A stretch of DNA of 64,000 nucleotides from an uncultured Microbacterium sp. (GCF_900078385.1 NZ_FLQR01000001.1:496001-560000); one strand, 5' to 3'; shown: positions 27,439-38,067, numbered from the stretch's first letter. Program-made: numbers and translations. The notes: generated by a model not told the origin, from the letters alone.

Positions 27439-27481
27439 ACCACCCGCTCAGACAGACCGGGGCGAACAAGGAGACGCGCAC

Positions 27482-27829
27482 ATGAACACCATTCCCGTCG
27501 GCCGCCGCACATCGCGCACCATGGTCGCACTCGTCCTGGCGGCCACCGCCGCCCTCGGGCTCGCCGGCTGCCAGAGCCCCGCCTCGGGCGTGAGCCCTGC
27601 AGGCACCGTCGACACGGCCGACACGGTCGATCGGCGCCCCGACCCGGCCCTCGACCGCGCTGCAGAGCTGGCCGCTCGCTTCGGCGGTCGACCGGCCGAC
27701 CGGATCGCGGAGGCCATCGCGCGCGAGGAGGCGGTAGGACATCTCCCCAGCCCGAACTGCGTGCAGCACCGCGTGGTCGAGCACCCGGCCGGCGGCTGGC
27801 ACCTCACCTGCATCCAGCCCGCCGAGTGA
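27482..27829 (+). CDS. Small putative lipoprotein, probable target of the divergent regulator
   Basis: This 115-residue protein has a Sec lipoprotein signal (RRTSRTMVALVLAATAALGL) and a lipobox LAGC, Cys near residue 32. The mature part is about 84 residues, with an acidic/Ala-rich helix (LDRAAELAARFGGRPADRIA) and two more Cys (SPNCVQH and LTCIQP) that could form a disulfide outside the cell. Start ATG 27482 follows AAGGAG. The GGATAT array ends 44 bp upstream. I recognise no family. Its placement suggests an extracytoplasmic partner or output of the regulator. Confidence 0.75.
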   Translation: MNTIPVGRRTSRTMVALVLAATAALGLAGCQSPASGVSPAGTVDTADTVDRRPDPALDRAAELAARFGGRPADRIAEAIAREEAVGHLPSPNCVQHRVVEHPAGGWHLTCIQPAE

Positions 27830-27859
27830 CCCCGCCGAAGATCAGCGCCCTCGGCGCAC

Positions 27860-27865
27860 TACGCT
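27860..27865 (+). promoter_or_regulatory. -10 element of a leaderless promoter for the gene at 27872
   Basis: TACGCT ends 6 nt before the GTG start at 27872, and no ribosome-binding site is present. This is the same geometry as at ilvD and the leucine leader. Confidence 0.55.
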
Positions 27866-27871
27866 GAACGC

Positions 27872-28360
27872 GTGAGCACCGGACGCGACGACGACGCCCT
27901 CAGCTGGCAGGGCGACGACGACCCGACGCTCGACGTGGGCTCGAGCCCCGCCGAGGAGCGCCCCGCGCTGCCCGGCGGATACCAGGCCGTCGGCCGTGGC
28001 AGCGCGGAGGTGGGTCGCATCGAGGCGGACGGCACCGTCACTCCGGCCGGCGCACCCGCGCCGCTCGGCAACGCGATGCTCATCACCTTCGGCATCCTCG
28101 GCGGCGTCTACCTGCTGTACACGATCGGCTGGATCATCGGCGCCCTGCGCCTGGACACCGTCGCGCCCATGCTGATCGTCTCGCCCGCCGCCTACGTCCC
28201 GGCGTTCTGGCTCGCGGTGCTCGCGCCGGCGCTGTGGTTCGGCGTGACCCTGTGGCTGACGCGCCGCTCGGCGGCGTGGGTGCGCATCGTGTGGCTCATC
28301 GGGGGAGCCGTGCTCCTCATCCCCTGGCCCTTCATCATGATCGGGGCGGTGGGACAGTGA
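27872..28360 (+). CDS. Conserved actinobacterial membrane protein, function unknown
   Basis: This is a 162-residue protein with an acidic, disordered N-terminal 60 residues (DDDALSWQGDDDPTLD) and three predicted membrane helices, near residues 70-90, 108-130 and 138-158. I know no function for this family. The GTG start is apparently leaderless. It overlaps the next membrane protein gene by 4 bp (GTGA), so the two products probably act together. Confidence 0.7.
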   Translation: MSTGRDDDALSWQGDDDPTLDVGSSPAEERPALPGGYQAVGRGSAEVGRIEADGTVTPAGAPAPLGNAMLITFGILGGVYLLYTIGWIIGALRLDTVAPMLIVSPAAYVPAFWLAVLAPALWFGVTLWLTRRSAAWVRIVWLIGGAVLLIPWPFIMIGAVGQ

Positions 28361-28701
28361 CCGAGACGACCGCATCCCGGACGAGCATGCCGACGTGGCT
28401 CGCCGCCACGATCGCCGGCGTGTTCGGCCTCTTCTACGCGTACGCCGTGTGGAACGCCGTCGCGTTCCTCATCGACATGGCGACGGGCCCGCGCGGCCTG
28501 AACGGCCTGGGGTGGGCGGTCCTGCTGTTCGCGGTGCTGTTCCCGATCGTCGTCTTCGGCGCCGCCCTCGCCCTCGGGCTGCGTCGCCAGCCGGCGCAGT
28601 TCGCCGCGCTGCTGCTCGCAGGGCTCGGTCTCACCGCCGTGTTCTGGCTGAACATCATCTCCTACGCGCTCTCCAGCGGCACCTCGCTCGTCGGCGGCTG
28701 A
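28357..28701 (+). CDS. Small membrane protein coupled to the upstream gene
   Basis: This is a 114-residue protein with about three hydrophobic segments (residues 14-36, 48-72 and 80-104). The GTG start at 28357 overlaps the preceding stop. No recognisable domain is present. It ends 127 bp upstream of serA, with a likely serA -10 (TAGGCT near 28743) between them. Confidence 0.65.
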   Translation: MTETTASRTSMPTWLAATIAGVFGLFYAYAVWNAVAFLIDMATGPRGLNGLGWAVLLFAVLFPIVVFGAALALGLRRQPAQFAALLLAGLGLTAVFWLNIISYALSSGTSLVGG

Positions 28702-28828
28702 CCGCGGGCGTCACACCGTCCGGGCGGCCTGCGCGCGACCGCTAGGCTTGTCCTGCCTCGCCCCGACGCCGTGCGGCGCGGCATCCCACCCCGCCGTCGC
28801 ACTCGCGAAGCTCCGAAGGTCTGCCACC

Positions 28829-30433
28829 GTGTCCAAGCCTGTCGTCCTCATCGCCGAAGAACTCTCTCCCGCCACGATCGACGCGCTCGGTCCAGACTTC
28901 GAGATCCGCAACGTGGACGGGGCCGACCGCGCGGCGCTCCTCCCCGCCCTCGCCGAGGCGCACGCGGTCCTGATCCGCTCCGCCACGAAGATGGATGCCG
29001 AGGCGATCGCCGCAGCCCCCGCGCTCAAGGTCATCGCCCGTGCCGGCGTCGGTCTCGACAACGTCGACATCAAGGCCGCCACGACCGCCGGCGTCATGGT
29101 CGTCAACGCCCCGACCTCCAACATCATCTCGGCAGCCGAGCTGACGATCGGCCACATCCTGAGCCTCGCCCGTCGTGTGCCTGCCGCGCACGCGTCGCTG
29201 GCCGCCGGCCAGTGGAAGCGCAGCGCGTACACCGGCACCGAGCTGTTCGAGAAGACGCTCGGCATCGTGGGCCTCGGCCGCATCGGGGCCCTCATCGCCG
29301 CCCGACTGCAGGCTTTCGGCATGAACGTCATCGCGTACGACCCGTACGTCACGAGCGCGCGTGCCCAGCAGCTCGGGGCGCAGCTCGTCACGCTCGACGA
29401 TCTCCTGCAGCAGAGCGATTTCATCACCATCCACATGCCCAAGACCCCCGAGACCACCGGGATGATCTCCACCGAGCAGTTCCGGCTCATGAAGCCGAGC
29501 GCCTACATCGTCAATGTCGCCCGCGGCGGACTCATCGACGAGGTGGCGCTGCGCGAAGCGCTCCTCACCGGCGAGATCGCCGGTGCCGGTCTCGACGTCT
29601 TCACGAGCGAGCCGCCCAAGCAGGACGACACCGCGCACGCGCTGCTGGACCTCCCCAACGTCGTCGTCACGCCGCACCTCGGCGCGTCGACCGACGAGGC
29701 GCAGGAGAAGGCCGGCGTCTCGGTCGCCAAGTCCGTGCGCCTCGCGCTCGGCGGCGAGCTCGTCCCCGACGCCGTCAACGTGGCGGGCGGCATCATCGAC
29801 CCGTACGTGCGTCCCGGCATCCCGCTCGTGGAGAAGCTCGGCCAGATCTTCTCGGCCCTCGCGCACAGCCCGGTCACGAGCCTCGACGTCGAGGTGCACG
29901 GCGAGCTGAGCAACTACGACGTCAAGGTCCTCAAGCTCGCGGCGCTCAAGGGCGTGTTCACGAACGTCGTGAGCGAGACGGTCTCCTACGTCAACGCGCC
30001 GCTCCTCGCCGAGCAGCGCGGCATCGAGGCGCGCCTCCTCGTCGACGACCAATCCGACGAGTACCGCAACGTCATCACGCTGCGCGGCGCGCTCTCCGAC
30101 GGCTCGCAGCTCTCGGTCTCGGGCACGCTCACCGGGACGAAGCAGATCGAGAAGCTCGTCGGCATCAACGGCTACGCGCTCGAGCTGCCGATCGAGAAGC
30201 ACCACATCGTGATGCTCTACACCGACCGTCCCGGCATCGTCGCGGTCTACGGCCAGAAGTTCGGTGAGGCCGGCATCAACATCGCGGGCATGCAGATCGC
30301 GCGCCGCGCGGCCGGTGCCCAGGCGCTGTCGGTCCTCACGGTCGACTCGCCGGTCTCCGACGACCTCCTCGACGAGGTGCGCTCGGCGATCCAGGCGGAC
30401 CTGTTCCGTCAGATCGAGATCACCGAGGCGTGA
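28829..30433 (+). CDS. serA: D-3-phosphoglycerate dehydrogenase
   Basis: This 534-residue long-form (type 1) enzyme carries out the first step of serine synthesis. It has NAD-binding GLGRIGALIAARLQAFGM near residue 150, catalytic Arg in NVARGGLIDE, Glu in the LDVFTSEPP region and His in TPHLGAST. The long form adds an intervening allosteric substrate-binding domain and a C-terminal ACT domain (IVMLYTDRPGIVAVYGQKFG) for serine feedback. GTG 28829 is chosen because GAAGG lies upstream and the protein begins SKPVVLIAEEL. The open frame to 28748 is not needed. Confidence 0.94.
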   Translation: MSKPVVLIAEELSPATIDALGPDFEIRNVDGADRAALLPALAEAHAVLIRSATKMDAEAIAAAPALKVIARAGVGLDNVDIKAATTAGVMVVNAPTSNIISAAELTIGHILSLARRVPAAHASLAAGQWKRSAYTGTELFEKTLGIVGLGRIGALIAARLQAFGMNVIAYDPYVTSARAQQLGAQLVTLDDLLQQSDFITIHMPKTPETTGMISTEQFRLMKPSAYIVNVARGGLIDEVALREALLTGEIAGAGLDVFTSEPPKQDDTAHALLDLPNVVVTPHLGASTDEAQEKAGVSVAKSVRLALGGELVPDAVNVAGGIIDPYVRPGIPLVEKLGQIFSALAHSPVTSLDVEVHGELSNYDVKVLKLAALKGVFTNVVSETVSYVNAPLLAEQRGIEARLLVDDQSDEYRNVITLRGALSDGSQLSVSGTLTGTKQIEKLVGINGYALELPIEKHHIVMLYTDRPGIVAVYGQKFGEAGINIAGMQIARRAAGAQALSVLTVDSPVSDDLLDEVRSAIQADLFRQIEITEA

Positions 30434-30437
30434 GGCG

Positions 30438-30983
30438 TCACGCGCTCGCGGCGCGCTCGACGAGCGCGATGAGCGCGTCCATCTCGGCGCCCTCCGGGAT
30501 CGGCCCTGGGACGGCGCCCGTGCCGAGCGCATTGTTGAAGTAGAGGCCGTCGCAGACGAGCAGCACGAGCTGGACGGCCGTCTCGTCGCGCGCGTGCGGA
30601 CGCAGTGCGCCGGCCCACAGCTCGCGGACGCGGCGGAGCGCCTCGGTCGCGAGCGGGCTTGCGGTCTGGGCGAGCTTCGAGCCGGCGATGAGCGCGCGGT
30701 CGATGGGGGAGCCGTCCATCACCGACGTCCGCAGGAACGCGGCGATGAGACCCTCCGGCGCGGCCGACATCTCCTCGAGGTCGAGCGCCGCCAGGGCCTC
30801 CATGCGCTCCAGGAGTCCTTTCTCGAGGGCCTCCTTCGACGCGAAGTGGTAGAGGAGGCCGCCCTTGGAGACGCCGGCGGCCGCGGCCGTGGCCTCCATC
30901 GTGGCGCCGCGCGGGCCCTCCTCGATGAGGAGGCGCTCATACGCCTCGAGGACGCTGTCGCGGGCTCGTGCAGGTCGGCTCAT
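30438..30983 (-). CDS. TetR family repressor of the divergent MFS exporter
   Basis: This 181-residue protein has a TetR helix-turn-helix (ATMEATAAAAGVSKGGLLYHF near residues 27-47, typical G-x-L-Y-x-H-F end). The ATG at 30983 lies 8 bp from a perfect palindrome that also covers the front of the divergent MFS gene. The stop is only 4 bp from the convergent serA stop. The role is ligand-released repression of the exporter and of itself. Confidence 0.9.
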   Translation of the reverse strand: MSRPARARDSVLEAYERLLIEEGPRGATMEATAAAAGVSKGGLLYHFASKEALEKGLLERMEALAALDLEEMSAAPEGLIAAFLRTSVMDGSPIDRALIAGSKLAQTASPLATEALRRVRELWAGALRPHARDETAVQLVLLVCDGLYFNNALGTGAVPGPIPEGAEMDALIALVERAASA

Positions 30984-30991
30984 ACCTGATA

Positions 30992-31013
30992 CTATACCGG
31001 CTGGACGGTATAG
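30992..31013. promoter_or_regulatory. TetR operator between tetR and the MFS exporter
   Basis: CTATACCG (30992-30999) and CGGTATAG (31006-31013) form a perfect 8-bp dyad around GCTGGA. It fills the 34-bp divergent gap. It ends 4 bp before the MFS ATG, so repressor binding would block the promoters and a likely leaderless start. Confidence 0.85.
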
Positions 31014-31017
31014 AAAC

Positions 31018-32604
31018 ATGATGACACTGACAGAAGAGATCGCCCTCGCCGACAGCCGTGGATCCCGCGTGGGATGGCGGGGGTGGGCGGCGCTCGTCGT
31101 GCTGATGCTGCCGGTGCTGCTCGTCTCGGTCGACAACACGGTGCTGAGCTTCGCCCTGCCCGACATCGCGCTGGACCTCGAGCCATCCAGCGCCCAGCAG
31201 CTGTGGATCATCGACGCGTATCCGCTCGTGCTCGCCGGTCTCCTCGTCACGATGGGGACCCTCGGCGACCGCTTCGGGCGGCGGCGGATGCTGCTGATCG
31301 GTGCGACCGGCTTCGCCGCCGTCTCGGTGCTCGCCGCGTTCGCGCCGACCGCGACCCTCCTCATCGCCGCGCGGGCCGGGATGGGCGTGTTCGGCGCCAT
31401 GCTCATGCCGTCCACGCTCTCCCTCCTGCGCAGCATCTTCACGGACCGCGATCAGCGCCGCTTCGCGATCGCGGTGTGGGCCTCGATGTTCTCCGCCGGC
31501 TCCGCGCTCGGCCCCATCGTCGGCGGCATCCTCCTCGAGCACTTCTCGTGGGGATCGGTCTTCCTCATGTCGGTGCCGGTCCTCGTCCCGCTGCTGATCC
31601 TCGCGCCGCTCCTCGTGCCGGAGAGCCGCGATCCGCACCCGGGCCGCATCGACCCGCTCAGCATCGCGCTGTCGATGCTGACCATGATCCCGATCGTGTA
31701 CGCCATCAAGGAGGTCGCGGTGCACGGCCCGGGCGTGCTCCCGCTCGTGCTGGTCGTGGCGGGTCTCGGCTTCGGCGTCGTGTTCGTGCGGCGCCAGCTC
31801 ACGTCGGCGTCGCCGATGCTCGACATGCGGCTGTTCGGCCGGGGGACCTTCACCGGCGCGCTCCTGGTCAACCTGCTGAGCATCGTCGCACTCGTGGGAT
31901 TCCTCTTCTTCGTCGCGCAGCACCTGCAGCTCGTGCTCGGCATGTCGCCGCTGGATGCCGGGCTCGCGCTCGTCCCGGGCATGCTCGCGATGATCGTCGC
32001 GGGGCTCGTGATCGTGCCGATCGCCCGTCGCGTCGACGCCCGGATCGTCGTGCCGGCCGCGATGCTGTTCTCCGTCGCCGGCTACCTCCTCGTCGCGATC
32101 TCGACCACCGAGGCCTCGCTCGGACTCCTCGTCGTCGCGTTCGTGCTCCTCGGTCTCGGGATCGGCGCCGCCGAGACGGTCTCCAACGAGCTCATCCTCG
32201 CGAGTGCACCGCCGGCGAAGGCGGGGGCTGCGAGCGCCGTGTCGGAGACGGCGTACGAGCTCGGCGCCGTGCTCGGCACGACCGTCCTCGGCGGCATCCT
32301 CACCGCGCTCTACCGCTCCGGCCTCGTGCTGCCCGAGGGTCTGCCCGCCACGGCCGCCGCCGCCGCGCGCGAGACGCTCGCGGGCGCGATGGCCGCCGCG
32401 GACGGTGTCGGCGGCGCGCTGGGCGACGCGCTGCGCGACGCCGCGGCGCATGCGTTCGACGCCGGCGTGGGCGTCACGGCGCTCATCGGGGCGGGCCTCG
32501 TCGTCGTGGCCGGGGTCATCGCGGCCAGTACGCTGGGAGGGACCCCCACCCCGAGCGAGGAGAGCAATGTCGCGCGTCATCAAACTGGCACTCATTCCGG
32601 GTGA
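31018..32604 (+). CDS. MFS multidrug exporter, DHA2 (14-helix, EmrB/QacA-like)
   Basis: This is a 528-residue proton-driven exporter with 13-14 hydrophobic segments. Motif D1 is [18 protein letters not shown], motif A is [14 protein letters not shown] near residue 80, and the DHA2 motif C is [13 protein letters not shown]. Two ATG codons (31018, 31021) follow the operator with no ribosome-binding site, which suggests leaderless translation. The 3' end runs 38 bp into leuB, an unusually long same-strand overlap here. QacA/SmvA-type substrates are quaternary ammonium compounds or dyes, but this one is unproven. Confidence 0.9.
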   Translation: MMTLTEEIALADSRGSRVGWRGWAALVVLMLPVLLVSVDNTVLSFALPDIALDLEPSSAQQLWIIDAYPLVLAGLLVTMGTLGDRFGRRRMLLIGATGFAAVSVLAAFAPTATLLIAARAGMGVFGAMLMPSTLSLLRSIFTDRDQRRFAIAVWASMFSAGSALGPIVGGILLEHFSWGSVFLMSVPVLVPLLILAPLLVPESRDPHPGRIDPLSIALSMLTMIPIVYAIKEVAVHGPGVLPLVLVVAGLGFGVVFVRRQLTSASPMLDMRLFGRGTFTGALLVNLLSIVALVGFLFFVAQHLQLVLGMSPLDAGLALVPGMLAMIVAGLVIVPIARRVDARIVVPAAMLFSVAGYLLVAISTTEASLGLLVVAFVLLGLGIGAAETVSNELILASAPPAKAGAASAVSETAYELGAVLGTTVLGGILTALYRSGLVLPEGLPATAAAAARETLAGAMAAADGVGGALGDALRDAAAHAFDAGVGVTALIGAGLVVVAGVIAASTLGGTPTPSEESNVARHQTGTHSG

Positions 32605-33619
32605 CGGCATCGGTCCGGAGGTCGTCGCCGAGGCCGAGAAGGTGCTCGACGCCGCGACCGTGGGAACGGATGTCGCCTTCGAGAAGACGCGCTATGCGCT
32701 GGGCGCCGCCCGGTATCTGGAGACGGGCGATACTCTGACCGACGGGGACCTCGCGGCGATCAAGGGCCAGGATGCCATCCTCCTCGGCGCCGTCGGAGGC
32801 CAGCCCGGCGACCCGCGGCTGAAGGACGCGAACATCGAGCGCGGCCTGCTGCTGAGGCTCCGCTTCGAGCTGGACCACTACGTGAACCTGCGACCATCGA
32901 AGCTCTACCCGGGTGCGCCCGGGCCGCTCGCCGAGCCCGGTGAGATCGACTTCCTCGTCGTCCGGGAAGGAACCGAGGGCCCTTACGTCGGCAACGGCGG
33001 GTCGATCCGCACCGGCACGCCCCACGAGGTCGCCAACGAGACGTCCGTCAACACGGCGTACGGCATCGAGCGGGTCGTCCGGTATGCCTTCGCGCAGGCC
33101 GAGCGGCGCCGAAAGAAGCTGACGCTCGTGCACAAGACGAACGTGCTCGTGCACGCCGGGGGGATGTGGAAGCGCATCGTGGATGCGGTGGCATCCGAGC
33201 ACCCCGACGTCGCCGTAGACTACCTGCACGTCGATGCGGCGACGATCTTCCTGGTCACGAACCCGGGCCGCTTCGACGTGATCGTCACCGACAACCTCTT
33301 CGGCGACATCCTCACCGACTTGGCCGGCGCCGTCACCGGAGGCATCGGTCTCGCCGCTTCGGGGAACATCAACCCCGACGGCGCGTTCCCCTCGATGTTC
33401 GAGCCCGTGCACGGATCGGCGCCGGACATCGCGGGCCGACAGAAGGCCGATCCCACGGCCGCGATCCTCTCCGTCGCCCTGCTGCTCGATCACCTCGGGC
33501 TCGGGGCGGAGGCCCAGCGCGTCACCCGCGCGGTCGAGGAGGACATCGCGGGCCGCGGCGGCACCGCCCGCACGACCGCGCAGGTCGGCGACGCGATCGC
33601 GGCGCGCGTTCAGGCGTAA
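32567..33619 (+). CDS. leuB: 3-isopropylmalate dehydrogenase
   Basis: This 350-residue enzyme begins [13 protein letters not shown]. It carries catalytic and metal-site motifs [22 protein letters not shown], the catalytic Lys/Asp region [22 protein letters not shown] and [12 protein letters not shown]. It oxidatively decarboxylates 3-isopropylmalate in leucine synthesis. The ATG at 32567 follows GAGGAGAG and lies inside the 3' end of the MFS gene. The ilvE gene follows 52 bp later. Confidence 0.95.
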   Translation: MSRVIKLALIPGDGIGPEVVAEAEKVLDAATVGTDVAFEKTRYALGAARYLETGDTLTDGDLAAIKGQDAILLGAVGGQPGDPRLKDANIERGLLLRLRFELDHYVNLRPSKLYPGAPGPLAEPGEIDFLVVREGTEGPYVGNGGSIRTGTPHEVANETSVNTAYGIERVVRYAFAQAERRRKKLTLVHKTNVLVHAGGMWKRIVDAVASEHPDVAVDYLHVDAATIFLVTNPGRFDVIVTDNLFGDILTDLAGAVTGGIGLAASGNINPDGAFPSMFEPVHGSAPDIAGRQKADPTAAILSVALLLDHLGLGAEAQRVTRAVEEDIAGRGGTARTTAQVGDAIAARVQA

Positions 33620-33671
33620 TCTGGATGCGCCCGTCGTCCCTCGTCGACGGAGCGCGTGGAACAGGACTGAC

Positions 33672-34772
33672 ATGACCCTCATCGATTCCGAGACCGACCT
33701 CGCCCCGCTCGAGTTCGCCGTCACCAAGAACCTCGCCGCGAAGTCGGCGGCCCAGCGCGAGGAGATCCTGCGGAGCCCCGGCTTCGGCACGAACTTCACC
33801 GACCACATGGTCGACATCTGCTGGTCCACCCGCGGCGGCTGGCACCGTCCGCGTGTGCAGCCGTACGGCCCGATCTCGCTCGACCCCGCGGCGGCCGTCC
33901 TGCACTACGGGCAGGAGATCTTCGAGGGGATCAAGGCGTACCGCCACGCGGACGGATCGATCCACACCTTCCGCCCGGACCAGAACGCGCGCCGGCTGCA
34001 GCGCTCCGCGCGCCGCCTCGCCCTGCCCGAGCTGCCGGTCGAGTACTTCCTGCAGTCGCTCCGCGAGCTCGTCGCCGTCGATGGCGCGTGGGTGCCCTCC
34101 GGTGAGGACCAGAGCCTGTACCTGCGGCCGTTCATGTTCGCCAAGGAGGCCTTCCTCGGCGTCCGCCCCGCCGCGAAGGTCGCCTACTACGTCATCGCGA
34201 GCCCCGCCGGCGCCTACTTCAAGGGCGGTGTCCAGCCGGTCACCATCTGGCTCAGCGAGGACTACGCGCGCGCCGGCAAGGGCGGCACGGGTGCCGCGAA
34301 GACCGGCGGCAACTACGCCGCGAGCCTGCTTCCCCAGGCCGAGGCGTACGACAACGGCTGCGACCAGGTCGTCTTCCTCGATCAGGACCGCAACGTCGAG
34401 GAACTCGGCGGCATGAACGTCGTGTTCGTCCGCAAGGACGGGACGCTCGTGACCCCGCACTCCCCGTCGATCCTCGAAGGCGTCACGCGCGATTCGATCC
34501 TGCAGCTCGCCGAGGACCGCGGGCACGCGGTCGAGCGCCGCGCCGTCTCGCTCGACGAGTGGCGCGAGGGTGTGGCCTCCGGCGACATCGTCGAGGTCTT
34601 CGCGTGCGGCACCGCCGCCGTCGTGACGCCCATCGGGTCGCTCAAGGCCGCCGGCTTCGAGGACGTGCAGCCCACCGGGACGCTCGCGCTCGAGCTGCGC
34701 CAGCAGCTCACCGACATCCAGTACGGTCGCGCCGAGGACACCCACGGCTGGCTCGTCCGGCTGGACGGCTGA
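33672..34772 (+). CDS. ilvE: Branched-chain amino acid aminotransferase
   Basis: The product is a 366-residue fold-type IV PLP enzyme. The PLP Lys lies in [15 protein letters not shown] near residue 208, with [11 protein letters not shown] and [10 protein letters not shown] further on. It performs the last transamination in Leu, Ile and Val synthesis, so it links leuB here with the ilv and leuCD loci. The length is normal. Confidence 0.95.
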   Translation: MTLIDSETDLAPLEFAVTKNLAAKSAAQREEILRSPGFGTNFTDHMVDICWSTRGGWHRPRVQPYGPISLDPAAAVLHYGQEIFEGIKAYRHADGSIHTFRPDQNARRLQRSARRLALPELPVEYFLQSLRELVAVDGAWVPSGEDQSLYLRPFMFAKEAFLGVRPAAKVAYYVIASPAGAYFKGGVQPVTIWLSEDYARAGKGGTGAAKTGGNYAASLLPQAEAYDNGCDQVVFLDQDRNVEELGGMNVVFVRKDGTLVTPHSPSILEGVTRDSILQLAEDRGHAVERRAVSLDEWREGVASGDIVEVFACGTAAVVTPIGSLKAAGFEDVQPTGTLALELRQQLTDIQYGRAEDTHGWLVRLDG

Positions 34773-34775
34773 CCC

Positions 34776-35543
34776 GTGCGGATCGCCCGTTTCAGCCACC
34801 ACGACGCCATCCGGTTCGGCATCGTCGACGAGACCGACCTCGTCGTGCTCTCCGGCGACCCGATGTTCACCGGCTTCGAGACCACCGGGGAGCGCGTGCC
34901 GCTCTCCGAGGTCACCCTGCTCGCTCCGGTGATCCCGCGGTCGAAGATCGTCTGCGTGGGCAAGAACTACCGTGACCACGCCGCCGAGATGGGCGGGGAG
35001 GCGCCGGCCGAGCCGATGCTCTTCCTCAAGCCCAACACGGCGGTCATCGGACCCAACGATGCGATCGTCCGCCCCGCCCAGTCCGAGCGCACCGACTTCG
35101 AGGGCGAACTCGCCGTTGTCATCGGCCGGATCGCGAAGAACGTGTCGGCCGACAATGCGCTCGACTACGTCCTCGGCTACACGATCGGCAACGATGTCAC
35201 GGCTCGCGATCTGCAGCGCAGTGACGGCCAATGGTCTCGTGCGAAGGGGTTCGACACGTTCTGCCCGCTGGGTCCTGCCATCGAGACCGACTTCGATCTC
35301 GGCGGCGGTGCGCGGGTGGTGACGCGCGTGAACGGCGAGGTGCGCCAGGACGGGCCGATCAGCGACATGGTCCACTCGGTGCCCGACATCATCGCGTACG
35401 CGTCGGCGGCCTTCACACTGCTGCCCGGCGACGTCATCCTGACCGGCACGCCGGCCGGCATCGGCCCTTTCCAGGCCGGAGACGTCGTCGAGGTGGAGAT
35501 CACGGGACTCGGAGTGCTGCGCAACACCGTGCGCAATGCCTGA
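34776..35543 (+). CDS. Fumarylacetoacetate hydrolase family protein
   Basis: This 255-residue protein has the FAH-fold motifs [13 protein letters not shown] near residue 66, [12 protein letters not shown] near 108, [12 protein letters not shown], and the late [11 protein letters not shown]. The divalent-metal ligands E, E and D are present. Family members act as hydrolases, isomerases or decarboxylases on 2-oxo diacids, and the substrate here is unknown. GTG 34776 lies 3 bp after ilvE. The order FAH-MFS-gltX is common in related actinobacteria. Confidence 0.85.
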   Translation: MRIARFSHHDAIRFGIVDETDLVVLSGDPMFTGFETTGERVPLSEVTLLAPVIPRSKIVCVGKNYRDHAAEMGGEAPAEPMLFLKPNTAVIGPNDAIVRPAQSERTDFEGELAVVIGRIAKNVSADNALDYVLGYTIGNDVTARDLQRSDGQWSRAKGFDTFCPLGPAIETDFDLGGGARVVTRVNGEVRQDGPISDMVHSVPDIIAYASAAFTLLPGDVILTGTPAGIGPFQAGDVVEVEITGLGVLRNTVRNA

Positions 35544-36768
35544 GGACCGCGCCGTCACGACGCCGGAGGCTGTGGCAGGGCTGCAGCGACGCACCGTCAG
35601 GGTCCTCGCGGCCGGACAGGTGCTCGGCGGGATCGCCTTCGGCGCGACCGTCTCGCTGGGCGCGCTGCTGGCGGCCGACCTGTCGGGGCAGGACTCGCTG
35701 TCCGGTCTCGCGACCGCGTCGGTCACCCTCGGCGCCGCGCTGTGCGCCATCCCGCTCGCGCGCCTCGCGGCCGCCCGAGGTCGTCGCGTCGCGCTGACCC
35801 TCGGCAATCTGCTCGCCCTCGTCGGCATCGCGACCGTCATCACGGCGGCCGCGGTGCGGTCGTTCCCGCTGCTGCTGGTCGGCGTGATCCTCATCGGCGC
35901 CGGCAACGCCGGAAACCTGCAGTCGCGATTCGCCGCAACCGACCTCGCGGCCTCCGACCGCCGCGGCCGGGACCTCGGCACCGTCGTCTGGGCCACCACG
36001 GTGGGCGGCGTCGTCGGACCGCTCATGCTGACGCCGGGGGAGGCGCTCGGGCAGGCGATCGGGATGCCGCCGCTCACGGGCTCGTACGCGTTCTCGCTCG
36101 TCGCCCAGATCGCCGCGTTCGCGCTGTACATCACGGCGCTGCGCCCCGACCCGCTCCTCACGGCGCAGCGGCTCGCCCGCAGCGGCGAGGCCCGCCGCGA
36201 GCACATCGTCGAGACCGACCGCCCGCTCGCGGCGAGGTATGCGATCTTCGCCGTCGCCGGTTCGCACGTCGTGATGGCCTCGGTCATGGCGATGACCCCC
36301 GTGCACCTCGCCCACCTCGATCCCGCACACGTCACGACGATCGTGGGCGTCACGATCGCGCTGCACGTCTTCGGGATGTACGGACTGTCGCCGGTCTTCG
36401 GCATCCTCGCCGACCGGTGGGGGCGGTTGCCGACGATCCTCCTCGGCCAGGGGATCCTCGCGGCGTCGCTGCTGACCGCCGCCCTCGCGCCGCGCTCGCA
36501 GGTCGCGGTCCTCATCGCCCTGTTCCTGCTGGGTCTCGGGTGGAGCGCGGCGACCGTCAGCGGTGCGGCGCTGCTCACCGAGAGCACGCTCACGGCCGTG
36601 CGCCCCCGGCGTCAGGGCCGCAGCGACACGATCATGACCCTGTCCGCCGCCGTCGGATCGGTGCTCGCCGGAGTCGTGCTCGGGTGGATCGGCTACGGAG
36701 GACTCGCCCTCGTGGCGCTCGTCATCGTCGTCGTCGTGACGGTGCTGTCCCCGTACGCGCGGCGCTGA
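35536..36768 (+). CDS. MFS transporter
   Basis: This is a 410-residue, 12-helix MFS protein. It has [17 protein letters not shown] after helix 2 and [15 protein letters not shown] as the second-half counterpart. It overlaps the FAH-family gene by 8 bp. There is no linked regulator, and the substrate cannot be inferred. It ends 21 bp from the convergent DUF222 gene. Confidence 0.85.
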   Translation: MPEDRAVTTPEAVAGLQRRTVRVLAAGQVLGGIAFGATVSLGALLAADLSGQDSLSGLATASVTLGAALCAIPLARLAAARGRRVALTLGNLLALVGIATVITAAAVRSFPLLLVGVILIGAGNAGNLQSRFAATDLAASDRRGRDLGTVVWATTVGGVVGPLMLTPGEALGQAIGMPPLTGSYAFSLVAQIAAFALYITALRPDPLLTAQRLARSGEARREHIVETDRPLAARYAIFAVAGSHVVMASVMAMTPVHLAHLDPAHVTTIVGVTIALHVFGMYGLSPVFGILADRWGRLPTILLGQGILAASLLTAALAPRSQVAVLIALFLLGLGWSAATVSGAALLTESTLTAVRPRRQGRSDTIMTLSAAVGSVLAGVVLGWIGYGGLALVALVIVVVVTVLSPYARR

Positions 36769-36789
36769 CCGGGCGTCGGACGCCACGCG

Positions 36790-38067
36790 TCAGAACGGCG
36801 GCGGCTCGTCGCTCGTGAAGCCGGTGGGCGTCAGCACCTGCACCGTGCCATTCGGCCGGGATCGGAAGCGCATCGCGGTGGAATGTCGGCGCGCATGGTC
36901 GGCGGGGCAGAGCGGCCGCAACGAGCGGAGGTCGGTCGTCCCGCCGCGGCTCCACTCGGTGATGTGGTCGATGTCGGCGTCGAGGGCGAGGCGCGTGCAG
37001 CCGTCGCGGCTGCAGGTGCCGTGCTGGAGGACGAGCCACTCCCGCTGCGCCGTCGTCGGACGACGGCGACGCCGGTCCAGATCGACGATCACGCCGCGTG
37101 CGGGGTCGTGGATGACGCGGCGGAAGCTCGTCGCGTCGAGGAAGAGCTGCGACGCCGTCAACGGGTCGATCGTGTCGCCGCCGACGACGCGGGCCTGCTC
37201 CGCGAAGCCGGATCCTCCGCACATCGTGCAGCGACCGTGCTCGTCTGCTGTTCTGCCCTCCATGACGCCGATCGGGACGGTGACGAAGACCTTCGTCTGG
37301 ACGGCGGTCGGCGTGCCCACTCCGCGCAGCCAGGCGGAGGCGAGATCGGCGCGGAGCTGATCGCGGTCGCGTCCGCCGCGTTCGGTCTTCTGCACGTGCT
37401 TGGCGGTCGCGGTCAGCCGGCGCCGGGCGGCGAGGGCGTCGGCCGTCGTCATCAGCACCGCGAACCACGACATGCCGTCCTGGTCCTCCTCGACGACGAC
37501 CCGCCGTTCGGCGAAGGCGTCCCGGTGACGTGTGCTCGCGTCGCGCGGGTCGAGACGGTCGAGCAGGATGCGGAGGCGCCGACGGAACGCGGCGGGGGGC
37601 AGTGTCAGCACCCACTCGCTCGTGGCCTCGTCGACGAGCGCGACGGCCTCCGCGGCGAGGCGGCGGGCCTCGGCACCCGCGTCCTGGCCGGGAAGGAGAC
37701 GCACGATCGCGTCGGTCGTGGCCTCGACGAGAGCGAACGGTGCGAAGCCTTCGCGAGCGCGCCGCCACAGGCGGGCGAGGTGCTGTCGGGCGCTGCGGGC
37801 GACGGCGGCATCCGACCGGATGCGGTTCTCGGAGAGCTGCAGGCGCAGTGAGATGTCGAGCATGACGGCGAGTTCCGCCGCGTGCGCGCCGGCGGCGCCC
37901 TCGAGCGGGGTGTACACATACGGGTGGCCGAGGGCGTAGTCGATCGCGTCCCGGATGCCGTCGGCGCGCAGCGCTGCGCGACGGTTGACCTCCATCTGAT
38001 CGGCGAGGAGGTCGTTCAGCACGCCCGCGAGCGCCCGGTGTGCCGGGGTCTCCGCGAGTGCGTCCAT
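36790..38067 (-). CDS. DUF222 / HNH endonuclease domain protein
   Basis: This 425-residue protein has an N-terminal DUF222 helical region (to about residue 300) and a C-terminal HNH-type module: CSRDGC, then [14 protein letters not shown], then [10 protein letters not shown]. The zinc-binding Cys and the D-H and final His are present. The Asn expected between them is replaced ([10 protein letters not shown]), so nuclease activity is uncertain. ATG 38067 follows GTGGAGG. Such genes are very numerous in Actinobacteria, often as selfish-intron-like or mobile remnants. No flanking repeats are visible. Confidence 0.82.
   Translation of the reverse strand: MDALAETPAHRALAGVLNDLLADQMEVNRRAALRADGIRDAIDYALGHPYVYTPLEGAAGAHAAELAVMLDISLRLQLSENRIRSDAAVARSARQHLARLWRRAREGFAPFALVEATTDAIVRLLPGQDAGAEARRLAAEAVALVDEATSEWVLTLPPAAFRRRLRILLDRLDPRDASTRHRDAFAERRVVVEEDQDGMSWFAVLMTTADALAARRRLTATAKHVQKTERGGRDRDQLRADLASAWLRGVGTPTAVQTKVFVTVPIGVMEGRTADEHGRCTMCGGSGFAEQARVVGGDTIDPLTASQLFLDATSFRRVIHDPARGVIVDLDRRRRRPTTAQREWLVLQHGTCSRDGCTRLALDADIDHITEWSRGGTTDLRSLRPLCPADHARRHSTAMRFRSRPNGTVQVLTPTGFTSDEPPPF

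Noticed and set aside
33620..33671. A terminator between leuB and ilvE
   Set aside because: Only a weak GTCGTC/GACGG pairing is present, without a T-tract. The genes are probably cotranscribed.
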